DNA of 64,000 nucleotides from S012-109 sp964425105. GTDB taxonomy: Bacteria; Pseudomonadota; Gammaproteobacteria; SZUA-140. Of this stretch, positions 1 to 8,984 are shown piece by piece; within the stretch, counting starts at the first letter, position 1, and each line of letters starts with the position of its first letter. Below the pieces are notes generated by a model. The model had not been told where the DNA came from, did no database searches, and saw only the letters and a program-made list of their open reading frames with translations. The stretch covers positions 5,549-69,548 of the forward strand of contig CAYRLE010000003.1 of assembly GCA_964425105.1 (NCBI GenBank), in the 5' to 3' direction. A program made the translations under genes and the position numbers.

Positions 1-2077
1 CGATTTTTTTCACGATGGCCAGGCCCAGGCCGCTGCCCTTGGGCTTGGTGGTGACATAGGGCTCGAAGAAGCGCCCCATCATGTTTTCGGGGATCCCCGG
101 GCCGTTGTCGCAAACCCGCAGTTCGATCATGGCCAGGCCGGCGTCATGGATCTCGCCGGTGGTGATGGTGACACGGCAGGGCCCTGCCGCCGCCTCCACG
201 GAATTCTTGATGAGATTGTGGAGCAACTGGCGGATGCGGCCGCTGTCGATCTTGACCAGGGGCAGGTGGGGGGCCAGTTCGGTGTGAAAGCGGATCTTGC
301 CCTCGTCGCCGCGGTAGAGATCCAGCACCTCGTTGATGAGGGCATTGAGATCGCTGTAGTGCAGTTCCAGCCGGGGGGTGCGGGCATACTCGGCAAAGGC
401 CTGCACCATTTCCTTCATCACCTCCACCTGCTGCACGATGGTGTGGGTGGCACGTTTCAGCACCTCGGCATCCTCCGGTTTCATCTTGGCCAGATACTTG
501 TGACGCAGGCGCTCGGCAGAGAGGCGAATGGGGGTAAGAGGATTCTTGATCTCGTGGGCGAGGCGTCGCGCCACCTCGCCCCAGGCGGCGTCGCGCTGGG
601 CCTGCACCAGAGCGGTGATGTCCTCCACCACGATCACATGGCCGGCAGGCCGGCCGCCCTCCGCGGGCAGGGTGGTGCCGCGGCACATCAGCACCTGGCG
701 GCCGCCGGGACCGAAGAGATTGATCTCCTGGCGCCATTCATGCCCTGATTTCAGCTGGCGCTCGATGGCCTCCACGAAATGTTTGAGGGCAGTATTGGCG
801 GTGGCGATCTCGGTCAGGGGGTGGCCCACGAAGCCCTTCAGTTCCACCTCCAGAATGTGGCTGGCGGCGGCGTTGGCAGTGCGAATCACGTTATGCCGGT
901 CCAGTGTCAGCACACCAGAGGATAGCCGTCCCAACACGGCGCGCAGATAGGCGCGCTCGCCCTCCGCCTGCTGCTGACTGAGCTTCACCTCATCACGGGC
1001 GCGGGCAATCTTCTCCGTCATGTCATTGAAGGATTTCACCAAGAAACCCAGTTCGTCGCTGGAATGCTGCGGCAGGCGCTTGCTGTAGTCGCCGCCGGCC
1101 ACCGCCCGGGTACCGATGGCCAGCACACGGATGGGCGCCACCAGGCGGCGCGCCGAATAGAAGGCAGCCCACACCGCAAACAGCAGGCTCATGAACAGTA
1201 CCAGGGAGAGGGTAAGAATGAAACTGAACTTGAGCGGCTTGCGCAGGTAGGTGAGTTGCTGATAGCGGCTGTAGGCGTTCTGTACATTGTTGGCCAGCTT
1301 CTGCACCTGGGGCGAAAGGGGGTAGAGGGCATTGAGGAGGCGCTTGCCGACGGCGGCACCTACAGCGGGCAACGCCACCACCACCCGCATGTGCAGGCCA
1401 CGCTCCCCTAGGGCATCGACAGCGATGTAGTTGGTGCCCTGCAGAACCTGGCGCAGGGTCTCCTCGCCGGGCAGGTCGGGCAGCAGGCGGGTAGGGTCAC
1501 TGCTGCTGGAGGCGATGATGTGCTCGATGCTGGTAAGCAGGGTCAGTTCATCGGCCTCGTGACGGGCACGCAGATCGTCCAGCAGCAGCGCCGCCTGATC
1601 GTCCGGCAGCAGGGAGATCTTGTCGACGATGGACAGGGTGCGGCGCAGATATTCACGCTTGCGCTCATTGAGGGAATCACGGCTCAGGGCCAGGGCATCG
1701 TCAAAGGCCTGCTCGATGTGGACGTCGAACCAGCTGTCGATACCGCGTTGAATGAACTGCAGGGAAAAATAATACACCAGGGAGACCGGTGCCATGGCGA
1801 TCACCACGAACACCACGACCAGGCGCAGGGTCAGCCGGGAGCCGGTGGCACCGTTGCGGTACTGGCGCACCAGGCGCACCAAGTTGGCGCTGATGAGCAG
1901 CAACAGCATGATCAAGGCCAGGATGTTGATGAACAACAGGGTCAGGTAGATGCGTCCGAAGCGCTCCGAATTCTCGGTGGCCGCGCTCATCATGTAGAGA
2001 GAAAAGATCAGCAGCAGGAACAGCACCACCACCGGGGCGATGCCGTTGCTGATGCGCCTCAGAAATGCAGCGGCCAT
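1..2077 (-). CDS. ntrY: Sensor histidine kinase NtrY (3' end outside window)
   Basis: Membrane sensor kinase of the NtrY/NtrX two-component system, linked in its family to nitrogen and redox control. Reading from the ATG at 2077 on the minus strand, the first ~100 residues hold three hydrophobic segments. A long periplasmic-type region follows, then another membrane pass and HAMP/PAS regions. The H-box reads ARRLAHEIKNPLTPIRL with the phospho-acceptor at about H508. The ATPase G-box TTKPKGSGLGLAIV is only about 20 residues before the window edge, so nearly all of the protein is present. The start overlaps the stop of the DUF4390 gene by 19 nt, indicating translational coupling. By synteny the response regulator ntrX should lie just outside the window. 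Confidence 0.9.
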   Translation of the reverse strand, partial: MAAAFLRRISNGIAPVVVLFLLLIFSLYMMSAATENSERFGRIYLTLLFINILALIMLLLLISANLVRLVRQYRNGATGSRLTLRLVVVFVVIAMAPVSLVYYFSLQFIQRGIDSWFDVHIEQAFDDALALSRDSLNERKREYLRRTLSIVDKISLLPDDQAALLLDDLRARHEADELTLLTSIEHIIASSSSDPTRLLPDLPGEETLRQVLQGTNYIAVDALGERGLHMRVVVALPAVGAAVGKRLLNALYPLSPQVQKLANNVQNAYSRYQQLTYLRKPLKFSFILTLSLVLFMSLLFAVWAAFYSARRLVAPIRVLAIGTRAVAGGDYSKRLPQHSSDELGFLVKSFNDMTEKIARARDEVKLSQQQAEGERAYLRAVLGRLSSGVLTLDRHNVIRTANAAASHILEVELKGFVGHPLTEIATANTALKHFVEAIERQLKSGHEWRQEINLFGPGGRQVLMCRGTTLPAEGGRPAGHVIVVEDITALVQAQRDAAWGEVARRLAHEIKNPLTPIRLSAERLRHKYLAKMKPEDAEVLKRATHTIVQQVEVMKEMVQAFAEYARTPRLELHYSDLNALINEVLDLYRGDEGKIRFHTELAPHLPLVKIDSGRIRQLLHNLIKNSVEAAAGPCRVTITTGEIHDAGLAMIELRVCDNGPGIPENMMGRFFEPYVTTKPKGSGLGLAIVKKI

Positions 2078-2640
2078 GTGTGCCACTCGCTCTTCAGATG
2101 CCAGTCGGCAGAAATATAGGAAAGCAGACGCAGCGGCACCGGGAGGGCCTCCTCGTCGAGTTGGATCTGCATGCGCCCGTAGTACTTCTCGTGGGAATCC
2201 AGGAGATTGCGGTCCAGCAGGGGCAGGCGCACGATGGTGCCCAGCACCGAGACCGCGGCCTCCAGGGAGGGAAAGCGAAACTGGGAACCGCTGTTGAGAT
2301 TGGTAAGCAGATACTGCTGGGTGAGGGCGTGGAACTCCAGACGGTAGCGCTGCTCCAGCCTGGCCGTTACATCGTCCAGCCAATAGTCGCGCTGGCGCAG
2401 GATCTCGATATTCACCAGGATGGTCAGCGGCACCCCCTCGTGGAGGGCGTCCACCATGGGCCTGCTCAGCCGGTAGCTGACGGCGGCATTGAGATACAGC
2501 ACTTCATCAACCACCTCCGTATGCACCTCGTGGATCACCACATTGTCGTCGGCATGGGCGGGTGGCGTCCACAGGGCCAAGGGCAATACCCACACCGCGC
2601 CCAGCAGAGCCAGGCAGGGGCGCAGCAGTATCGTGCCCAT
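2059..2640 (-). CDS. DUF4390 family exported protein
   Basis: Protein of 193 residues from the chosen ATG, beginning with a signal peptide (MGTILLRPCLALLGAVWVLP, then a PAHA-type cleavage site) followed by a soluble domain. It matches the DUF4390 family that sits between rsmB and ntrY in Pseudomonas and Chromatiales. Function is unknown; the fixed position before ntrY suggests it works with the NtrY periplasmic sensor region, which is inference. An in-frame TTG at 2682 would add 14 residues ahead of the signal peptide, so the ATG at 2640 is preferred although its ribosome binding site is weak. Confidence 0.8.
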   Translation of the reverse strand: MGTILLRPCLALLGAVWVLPLALWTPPAHADDNVVIHEVHTEVVDEVLYLNAAVSYRLSRPMVDALHEGVPLTILVNIEILRQRDYWLDDVTARLEQRYRLEFHALTQQYLLTNLNSGSQFRFPSLEAAVSVLGTIVRLPLLDRNLLDSHEKYYGRMQIQLDEEALPVPLRLLSYISADWHLKSEWHTWPLHF

Positions 2641-2749
2641 GCCGCTTGCGCGGCTGTTAATGTCGAGTAATGCCGCTATCAACTCTCATGTTTCCCTGTC
2701 AGTCTCATCACGATATTCGATGACATGCGATATTCAAACTTCCTGTTTT

Positions 2750-2766
2750 GGTGGGCAATGCCCGCC
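2750..2766. repeat. REP-like palindrome GGTGGGC-AAT-GCCCGCC
   Basis: Small palindrome in the DUF4390-rsmB gap with a 7-bp stem (one G-T pair) and 3-nt loop. The same GGTGGGC-NNN-GCCCRCC form recurs at 18294, 41236 and 41358. Confidence 0.6.
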
Positions 2767-2804
2767 ATGCATACCCCGCTGAACTTTACCTAAAGCGAGT
2801 GAAG

Positions 2805-4106
2805 TCACTGCCTGAGCTTCCTGATACAAGCATAATAGAATCCATCCATGTCATCCTCGCCGGGCAACAACTGCCGGCCGACGGCCACCTGCCGCCCCCA
2901 GGGTGCCGCCATGGGCTGGACAGCGGCATCGTCATGGGCCGCAATAAAAGCCTGCAGCTGCTGGGCATTTTCCCGGGGCAGTACTGAGCAGGTGGCATAC
3001 AACAGCATACCGCCTCCCTTGAGCAAGGGCCACAAGGCGCGCAGCAGACGCCCCTGCAACTCTGCCAGGGATGCCACATCAGCGGCGCGGCGCAGGCATT
3101 TGATGTCCGGGTGGCGGCGGATCACCCCACTGGCGGTACATGGCGCATCCAGCAGAATGCGGTCGAAGGGCCGCCCATCCCACCAGCGGCCAGGATCCGC
3201 GGCGTCACCGCACAACAGCGTCGCCACCAAGCCAAGGCGACGCAGATTCTCGGCGATTCTGGCGAGACGCGCCTCGTCGATGTCCAGGGCCAGCACTTCC
3301 TCCAAGGCAGGCTGCGTCTCCAGCAAATGACAGGTCTTGCCGCCGGGCGCGGCGCAGGCATCCAGCACCCGCTGGCCGGGTTGCAGATCCAGCAGAGCGG
3401 CGGCCAACTGGCCGGCGCCGTCCTGTACCGAGACACAGCCCTGACTGAAACCCGGCAGCTTTTCCACATCCAGCGCCTGTTCCAGCACCAAGCCCACCGG
3501 TGTGTGGGGCAGGGGCCGGGCCGCCAGCCCATGAAGAGCCAGGCGTTCCAGATAGGCCTCGCGGCTCTGCACCAGGCGGTTGACGCGCAGCGCCAACGGC
3601 GGACGCTGATTGTTGGCGGCCAGGATCTCCTGCCAGCAGTCCGGCCAGGCCTCGCGCAGCAAGCCGATGAACCAGCGCGGGTGGGCATGGGCTGCCTCCT
3701 CGTCACTCTCGCAACGCTCCAGGAGCTGCTGGCGGCGGCGCTGGAAGTTGCGCAGCACACCGTTCGCCAGACCCTTGAGCCAGCTTCTGTCCAGACTCTC
3801 CGTGGCGGCCACGGTTTCCGCCACCGCGGCGTGGGGCGGCACCCGCAGGTAGAGGAGCTGATAGATTCCCACCAGCAACAGCCAGCGGACGACCTGGTCG
3901 CGGCCCTTGAGGGGCTTGCGCAGCAGCTGGTTCAGCAGCCATTGCAGGCGGGGATACCAGCGCAGGGTACCGAAACACATCTCCTGCACCAGGGCGCGGT
4001 CGGCGCCGCCCAAGGTGCGACAGCGGCGTTGCAGCACGACGCCCAGGGAATGGCCGCCGCCACAGACTTCCTGCAGTATCTCCGCCGCCACAGCGCGTAC
4101 ATTCAT
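2805..4106 (-). CDS. rsmB: 16S rRNA (cytosine-967-C5)-methyltransferase RsmB
   Basis: Methylates C967 of 16S rRNA using S-adenosylmethionine. The 433 residues comprise an N-terminal NusB-like helical domain (about 1-140) and a C-terminal RsmB/NOP2/Sun methyltransferase fold. Visible motifs are the SAM loop DACAAPGGKT (249-258), the LLDAPCTASGV motif with C323, and YATCSVLPREN with the catalytic C373. Length is standard for the family. The gene starts 21 nt after the fmt stop within the def-fmt-rsmB cluster. Confidence 0.96.
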   Translation of the reverse strand: MNVRAVAAEILQEVCGGGHSLGVVLQRRCRTLGGADRALVQEMCFGTLRWYPRLQWLLNQLLRKPLKGRDQVVRWLLLVGIYQLLYLRVPPHAAVAETVAATESLDRSWLKGLANGVLRNFQRRRQQLLERCESDEEAAHAHPRWFIGLLREAWPDCWQEILAANNQRPPLALRVNRLVQSREAYLERLALHGLAARPLPHTPVGLVLEQALDVEKLPGFSQGCVSVQDGAGQLAAALLDLQPGQRVLDACAAPGGKTCHLLETQPALEEVLALDIDEARLARIAENLRRLGLVATLLCGDAADPGRWWDGRPFDRILLDAPCTASGVIRRHPDIKCLRRAADVASLAELQGRLLRALWPLLKGGGMLLYATCSVLPRENAQQLQAFIAAHDDAAVQPMAAPWGRQVAVGRQLLPGEDDMDGFYYACIRKLRQ

Positions 4107-4127
4107 GAGCGCTGCGTCACTCCCGGC

Positions 4128-5090
4128 TCAGGCACTGCCGTCCGGGGCGCCACCCAGCACCAGGCCGGGCCGGATCTCGCGAGCATTGAGAAACTCCGCC
4201 ACCGCCATGCGCCGCCCGCCCGCCGGCTGCACCTCCAGCAGGCGCAGGCCACCCTCGGCTGCGGCCACGGTAATACCTTCCCGGCCCGCGGCCAGCACGG
4301 TGCCAGGGGCGGCGCCTTCAGGCAAATCCACAGGCTGTGCCCGCCACACCCTGAGGCGCTCGCCTTCCACAAAGGTATAGGCCACCGGCCAGGGATCGAA
4401 GGCCCGCACCCGGCGTTCCAGATCGATGGCGGACAAAGACCAGTCCAACTGCGCCTCTTGTTTGCTGATCTTGGCGGCATAACAGGCCAGGCTTTCATCC
4501 TGGGGCAGGGGGTCCAGACGGTCCTGCTCCAGCAGCTTCAGGGCCTCCAGCAGCGCGCGGGCGCCCAGCCTGGCAAGGCGGTCATGGAGCGTGGCCGCCG
4601 TGTCGTCATCGTGGATGGGGCAGCTGAGACGGTGCAGCATGGCGCCGGTATCCAGACCTTCGTCCATCTGGATGATGGTGATGCCGGTCTCCCGGTCACC
4701 GGCCATGATAGCGCGCTGAATGGGCGCCGCGCCGCGCCAGCGGGGCAGCAGCGAGGCATGGATATTGATGCAGCCCAGACGCGGCAGGGCCAGCACGGCG
4801 GGCGGCAGGATCAGGCCATAGGCCACCACCACCATCAGATCGGCATCGCAGGCGGCCAGCGCGGCAACGCTCTCTTCGTCCTTGAGGGTGGCGGGCTGCA
4901 GCAGCGGCAGGTGATGCGCCAGCGCCAACGCCTTCACCGGGCTGGCGCTGAGCCGGCGCCCGCGCCCCGCCGGGCGGTCGGGCTGGGTCAGCACCGCGGC
5001 AATCCGGTATTCGCTCTCCAGCAGGGCGGCCAAAGGGACGGCGGCAAACTGGGGTGTGCCGGCAAAGATAATCTTGAGTTTTCCTGACAT
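4128..5090 (-). CDS. fmt: Methionyl-tRNA formyltransferase
   Basis: Formylates initiator Met-tRNA with 10-formyltetrahydrofolate. The 320 residues hold an N-terminal formyl-transferase Rossmann domain and a C-terminal OB-like tRNA-binding domain (about 205-310). The catalytic triad is present as N109 and H111 in CINIHASLLPRWRG and D147 in EGLDTGAM. It lies between def and rsmB, the usual arrangement in which formylation and deformylation enzymes are co-transcribed. Confidence 0.97.
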   Translation of the reverse strand: MSGKLKIIFAGTPQFAAVPLAALLESEYRIAAVLTQPDRPAGRGRRLSASPVKALALAHHLPLLQPATLKDEESVAALAACDADLMVVVAYGLILPPAVLALPRLGCINIHASLLPRWRGAAPIQRAIMAGDRETGITIIQMDEGLDTGAMLHRLSCPIHDDDTAATLHDRLARLGARALLEALKLLEQDRLDPLPQDESLACYAAKISKQEAQLDWSLSAIDLERRVRAFDPWPVAYTFVEGERLRVWRAQPVDLPEGAAPGTVLAAGREGITVAAAEGGLRLLEVQPAGGRRMAVAEFLNAREIRPGLVLGGAPDGSA

Positions 5091-5133
5091 GGCAGTGGCA
5101 GCGGGAACGATCCCGGCAAGCTCCTCTATTCCT

Positions 5134-5637
5134 CTATAAGGTATGACGCCGTACCTTCTCCATTTTCTTCTGGATCCGGCGGCGCTTCATCTCAGAGAGA
5201 TAGTCGACGAACAGGCGGCCGTCCAGATGATCGATCTCGTGCTGAATGCAGACGCTCAGCAGGCCGTCGGCCTCCAGATCCAGCGGCCGGCCGTCACGGT
5301 CCAGCGCCTGGACCCGGATGCACGCAGCCCGCTCCACCATCTCATAGACACCGGGTACGGAGAGACAGCCTTCCTCCATCTTTTCACAATCCTCGCGCGC
5401 CACGATCTCAGGGTTCACCAGCGCCAGCGGGGCATCCCGTTGCTCGCTGACATCCAGCACAATCACCCGCTTGCCGACGTTGACCTGGGGTGCCGCCAAG
5501 CCGATACCGGGCGCGTCATACATGGTCTCCAACATGTCATCTATCAACATGCGTACTTCATCGTCGACTCGTTCCACCGGTGAGGCCTTGATGCGCAGAC
5601 GGGGATCGGGATAGTGCAAAATGTGAAGTATGGCCAT
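5134..5637 (-). CDS. def: Peptide deformylase
   Basis: Iron-dependent enzyme that removes the N-formyl group from new proteins. The 167 residues carry all three family motifs: GIGLAAPQ (44-51), EGCLSVP with metal ligand C91, and QHEIDHLDG with H133, E134 and H137. It is the first gene of the minus-strand def-fmt-rsmB-DUF4390-ntrY run and is divergent from the LysM gene. Confidence 0.97.
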   Translation of the reverse strand: MAILHILHYPDPRLRIKASPVERVDDEVRMLIDDMLETMYDAPGIGLAAPQVNVGKRVIVLDVSEQRDAPLALVNPEIVAREDCEKMEEGCLSVPGVYEMVERAACIRVQALDRDGRPLDLEADGLLSVCIQHEIDHLDGRLFVDYLSEMKRRRIQKKMEKVRRHTL

Positions 5638-5679
5638 AACTTGTTACGCTGCTTGTGCTATAGATACATCGGGCAATGG

Positions 5680-5738
5680 GTGATAGGTGACGCCTGGCGC
5701 AGGGGAGACGCCCGCCACCCACTCATCACTCGTCACGC
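5680..5738. repeat. Heptamer array pair, degenerate
   Basis: In the def-LysM divergent gap, GTGATAG-GTGACGC (5680-5693) is followed by the inverted form CCCACTC-ATCACTC-GTCACGC (5718-5738). It has the same 7-bp phase as the clearer arrays elsewhere but fewer units. Confidence 0.5.
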
Positions 5739-5914
5739 CATAACAATACGGACAGTGCGGGGGAGTTGTCTTTCATTCAAAAGACATCAAGTCTCGAAAA
5801 CTGACTACCCCTTCTCTCAAATCTTAAAGGATTCTACACGATGCACGCTATATTTGGTGTGATATGTGTAATTCAGCTAAACTCAAGCGGTTTTTTCCGG
5901 ACAGGGCGGTGCTC

Positions 5915-6961
5915 ATGGCTAACAGATTGTTGATCCTTTGCATGGTGGTCATGCTGGCCATCGGCACCACTGCCACAGCGGATACCGTCAAACTGAAACC
6001 CGACCACCCCGACCGCTACGTGGTGGTGAAGGGCGACACCCTGTGGGATATCTCCGCGCGCTTCCTGGCGGACCCCTGGCTGTGGCCGGAGATCTGGGCC
6101 ATCAATCCGGAGATCAAGAACCCGCACCTGATCTATCCCGGCGATGTCATCAGCCTGGAATACGATGCCAATGGCAAACCAAGACTGACCCTGACGCGGG
6201 GCCGCCCCACCGTCAAGCTCTCCCCCGAGAAGCGCATCACGCCACTGAACCAGGCCATCCCCACCATCCCCATGGATGCCATCAAGCAGTTCCTGCTCTA
6301 TCCGCGGGTGTTCACCCGCGAGGAAGTGGAGAAGGCGGGCTACATCGTGGCCCAGGATGAAGGCAGCCTGATCAGCGCCAGCGAGGACAAGGTGTACGTA
6401 CGCGGCATTCGCCCCGAGGACGGCAACGACTACTACATCGTCCGCATCGGCGATGCCTACCGCAACCCCGGCGCCAAGAGAAAAGACGTGCTCGGCTTCG
6501 AGGCGCTGCAGATCGCTAGCGCCAAGGTGGTGAGTTTCGGTGATCCCAGTGCGGTGATTATCGGCAAGGCCAACCGCGAGATCCTCATCGGTGACCGCCT
6601 CTTCCCCATGATGGAAGAGGAAAAGCTGGAGCAGCATTTCCTGCCCCACGCCCCCGACTTCGCCATAGAGGGACAGATCATCTCCGTACTCGACGGCGTA
6701 TCGCGCATTGGCCAGTATCATACTGTGGTCCTCAACAAGGGGACAGGGGATGGCCTGGAAGTGGGGCATGTGCTGGCCATCTATCAGACCGGCGAAGTCA
6801 CCCGGGACACGGTGGAACCACGGCGCGGCAAAAAAGTTCAGCTGCCCAATGAACGCGCCGGTGCGGTAATGGTGGTGCGCGCCTTCGAACGGGTCAGCTA
6901 TGCACTGGTCATGGAGGCGACCCGCGACATGCGTCTCCTGGACACCTTCACCAATCCCTGA
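5915..6961 (+). CDS. LysM domain exported protein
   Basis: Protein of 348 residues from the chosen ATG. It starts with a signal peptide (MANRLLILCMVVMLAIG, then TTATA) and continues with one LysM domain recognisable as YVVVKGDTLWDISARFL with PHLIYPGDVISL. About 290 residues of uncharacterised sequence follow. LysM domains bind peptidoglycan, so it probably acts in the periplasm. Members of this family lie upstream of dprA in Pseudomonas and relatives. An in-frame ATG at 5864 would place 17 charged residues before the signal peptide; the start at 5915 has an AGGG at suitable spacing and is preferred. Confidence 0.88.
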   Translation: MANRLLILCMVVMLAIGTTATADTVKLKPDHPDRYVVVKGDTLWDISARFLADPWLWPEIWAINPEIKNPHLIYPGDVISLEYDANGKPRLTLTRGRPTVKLSPEKRITPLNQAIPTIPMDAIKQFLLYPRVFTREEVEKAGYIVAQDEGSLISASEDKVYVRGIRPEDGNDYYIVRIGDAYRNPGAKRKDVLGFEALQIASAKVVSFGDPSAVIIGKANREILIGDRLFPMMEEEKLEQHFLPHAPDFAIEGQIISVLDGVSRIGQYHTVVLNKGTGDGLEVGHVLAIYQTGEVTRDTVEPRRGKKVQLPNERAGAVMVVRAFERVSYALVMEATRDMRLLDTFTNP

Positions 6962-6969
6962 CGTCCTCC

Positions 6970-7029
6970 GTGAGAAGTGAGGCGTTAAGGTGAAAGCCGC
7001 CGCCTTCGCCCCCCTACTCATCACTCACA
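6970..7029. repeat. Heptamer array pair, degenerate
   Basis: Between the LysM gene and dprA, GTGAGAA-GTGAGGC-GTTAAGG (6970-6990) faces an inverted CTACTCA-TCACTCA-type stretch (about 7015-7029). It is a weak member of the heptamer family. Confidence 0.45.
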
Positions 7030-7080
7030 CTTGATTCCGGGCGCCACCGCCTGTCATCATTCACAGTCCGCGAACCCATC

Positions 7081-8211
7081 ATGGACAAGGATGTCATGAC
7101 ACGCGACATGGATGACTTGTATCACTGGCTGGCCCTGTATCACATTCCGGGTCTCGGCCCTATTGCCTGGCGCCGATTGCTGGCGCATTTCCTTACACCG
7201 CAACGCGTGCTGGCGGCCGGCGCCGAAGAACTGCGGGCCGCCGGCGCACAGCGGCAGCAGGTGCAGGCGCTGGCACAAGGACCAGACCAGGACGCCGTGC
7301 AAAGAGACCTGGACTGGCTGGAGCGCCCGGATCACCACCTCATCGTCCTCTCTGACCCCCGCTATCCTCCCCGCTTGCGGGAGATCCACGCCCCGCCGCC
7401 CCTACTCTACGTCAGCGGCGACCCCCGCCTGCTGTCGCAGCCACAGCTGGCCATCGTCGGCAGCCGCAATCCCTCGCCCAGCGGTGAGGAAAACGCCTAT
7501 GAATTTGCCCGCAGCCTGCCATCCTGCGGACTGCTGGTCACCAGTGGCCTGGCACTGGGCATCGACGGCGCCGCCCACCGCGGGGCACTGGATGGCGGCG
7601 CCCCCACCATCGCCGTCACCGGCACCGGCCTGGACCACAGCTATCCCTGCCGCCACCGGGATCTGGCGCGGCGCATTGCAGGGGAAGGGGCGCTGGTCTC
7701 GGAACTCCCCGTGGGGACGCCGCCGCGGGCGGAAAACTTTCCGCGCCGCAACCGCATCATCAGTGGCCTCAGCCTGGGGGTGCTGGTGGCCGAGGCGGCG
7801 CTGCACAGCGGCTCGCTGATCACCGCCCACCAGGCCCTGGAACAGGGACGCGAGGTGTTTGCCATACCCGGCTCCATCCACAACCCCCTGGCCCGTGGCT
7901 GCCATGCCCTGATCCGCCAGGGGGCCAAGCTGGTGGAGTCCCTGGAAGATATTGTGGAGGAACTGAGCATGCAGGGCACCCTGGCGACGCAAGCAAAGGC
8001 CATTGGTCGCACCAAAATGGTGCGTTATGGCGCCGAAGACGAAGCGGGACACGTCCTGGCGCAAATCGGCCACGACCCCACCGCCCTGGATACCCTGGTA
8101 GAGCGCAGCGGATTGACGGCCGAACGGCTTTCCTCCATCCTGTTATCATTGGAACTGGACAATCAGATCGCCGCCCTGCCCGGAGGCCTCTATCTGCGGC
8201 GCACTATCTAA
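7081..8211 (+). CDS. dprA: DNA processing protein DprA (Smf)
   Basis: Binds incoming single-stranded DNA and loads RecA during natural transformation. The 376 residues have an N-terminal helix-hairpin region (HIPGLGPIAWRRLL), a central Rossmann-like domain with AIVGSRNPS, GLALGIDGAAHRGAL, PRRNRIISGLS and GSLITAHQAL, and a C-terminal winged helix (about 315-370). In-frame ATGs at 7096 and 7108 are possible starts; the one at 7096 has AAGG just upstream. It is followed after 9 nt by smg. One gene does not show that the organism is competent. Confidence 0.95.
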   Translation: MDKDVMTRDMDDLYHWLALYHIPGLGPIAWRRLLAHFLTPQRVLAAGAEELRAAGAQRQQVQALAQGPDQDAVQRDLDWLERPDHHLIVLSDPRYPPRLREIHAPPPLLYVSGDPRLLSQPQLAIVGSRNPSPSGEENAYEFARSLPSCGLLVTSGLALGIDGAAHRGALDGGAPTIAVTGTGLDHSYPCRHRDLARRIAGEGALVSELPVGTPPRAENFPRRNRIISGLSLGVLVAEAALHSGSLITAHQALEQGREVFAIPGSIHNPLARGCHALIRQGAKLVESLEDIVEELSMQGTLATQAKAIGRTKMVRYGAEDEAGHVLAQIGHDPTALDTLVERSGLTAERLSSILLSLELDNQIAALPGGLYLRRTI

Positions 8212-8220
8212 GGACTCTAT

Positions 8221-8721
8221 ATGAAGGAAAATATGCTGGATGTACTGCTCTACCTGTTCGAGCACTGTGTGGACGATGAGCTGGCCATCAACCCCGATGA
8301 AGAATCCATCAGGGATCAACTCAGCGCGGCGGGTTTTCAGGAAACCGAAATCAAGAAGGCCTTTTCGTGGCTGGAGTCACTGGCCCAGCAGAACGAGGGT
8401 GAGGGGGAAGGCGACGCCACCGTCATCACCCAGCCCAGCCGTCCTTCGCTGCGCATCTACACCGCAGACGAAATGGAAAAGATCGGCCCGCGCAGCAGGG
8501 CGCTGATCCTGTTCCTGGAACAGATGGACGTACTCAAGCCCACCACCCGTGAACTGGTCATCGACCGGGTCATGGCGCTGGAAACCGATGACATCGACCT
8601 GGAAGGGGTGCGCTGGGTGATCCTCATGGTGCTGTTCAATCAGCCGGGCTACGAGGCCGCCTACACCTGGCTGGAGGATTTCGTCCTCGACGAGGCCAAC
8701 GTCAGAAGCCGCCTGCATTAG
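8221..8721 (+). CDS. smg: Smg family protein (DUF494)
   Basis: Cytoplasmic protein of 166 residues matching the Smg/DUF494 family from the opening MKENMLDVLLYLFEHC. Function is unknown; the gene almost always lies between dprA and topA in gammaproteobacteria, as here. It begins 9 nt after the dprA stop, so the two are almost certainly co-transcribed. The next 263 bp before topA contain no convincing gene. Confidence 0.93.
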   Translation: MKENMLDVLLYLFEHCVDDELAINPDEESIRDQLSAAGFQETEIKKAFSWLESLAQQNEGEGEGDATVITQPSRPSLRIYTADEMEKIGPRSRALILFLEQMDVLKPTTRELVIDRVMALETDDIDLEGVRWVILMVLFNQPGYEAAYTWLEDFVLDEANVRSRLH

Positions 8722-8984
8722 GCCGCTGGTGGATTCAGAACCAAGACGCCTCCCCTTACAGCCAGCACATCGAGGCGCGACCGCGGCATCTGCTTCACCG
8801 TTTCACCCTCCGGCGCCGCGCCCTGCAGAACTGCATCTGGCGGGCGCGGACGGGAAATTTAATAAATATGAACAAACAGCGATATATTATCCGCAGGGAA
8901 CGGGGAATCATGCCCCGGCGTCTCAGCAGAGAGGCGGGATGCACTGCCTGCAATGCCTGATCCAATCAGCCGCGACTTGATGAC

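Noticed and set aside
3111..5087. 658-codon plus-strand open frame opposite rsmB and fmt
   Set aside because: Composition artefact of the reverse strand of two well-supported genes.
8729..8980. 83-codon frame between smg and topA
   Set aside because: Pro/Ala-rich, no homology by eye, no ribosome binding site; it is treated as a non-coding leader.
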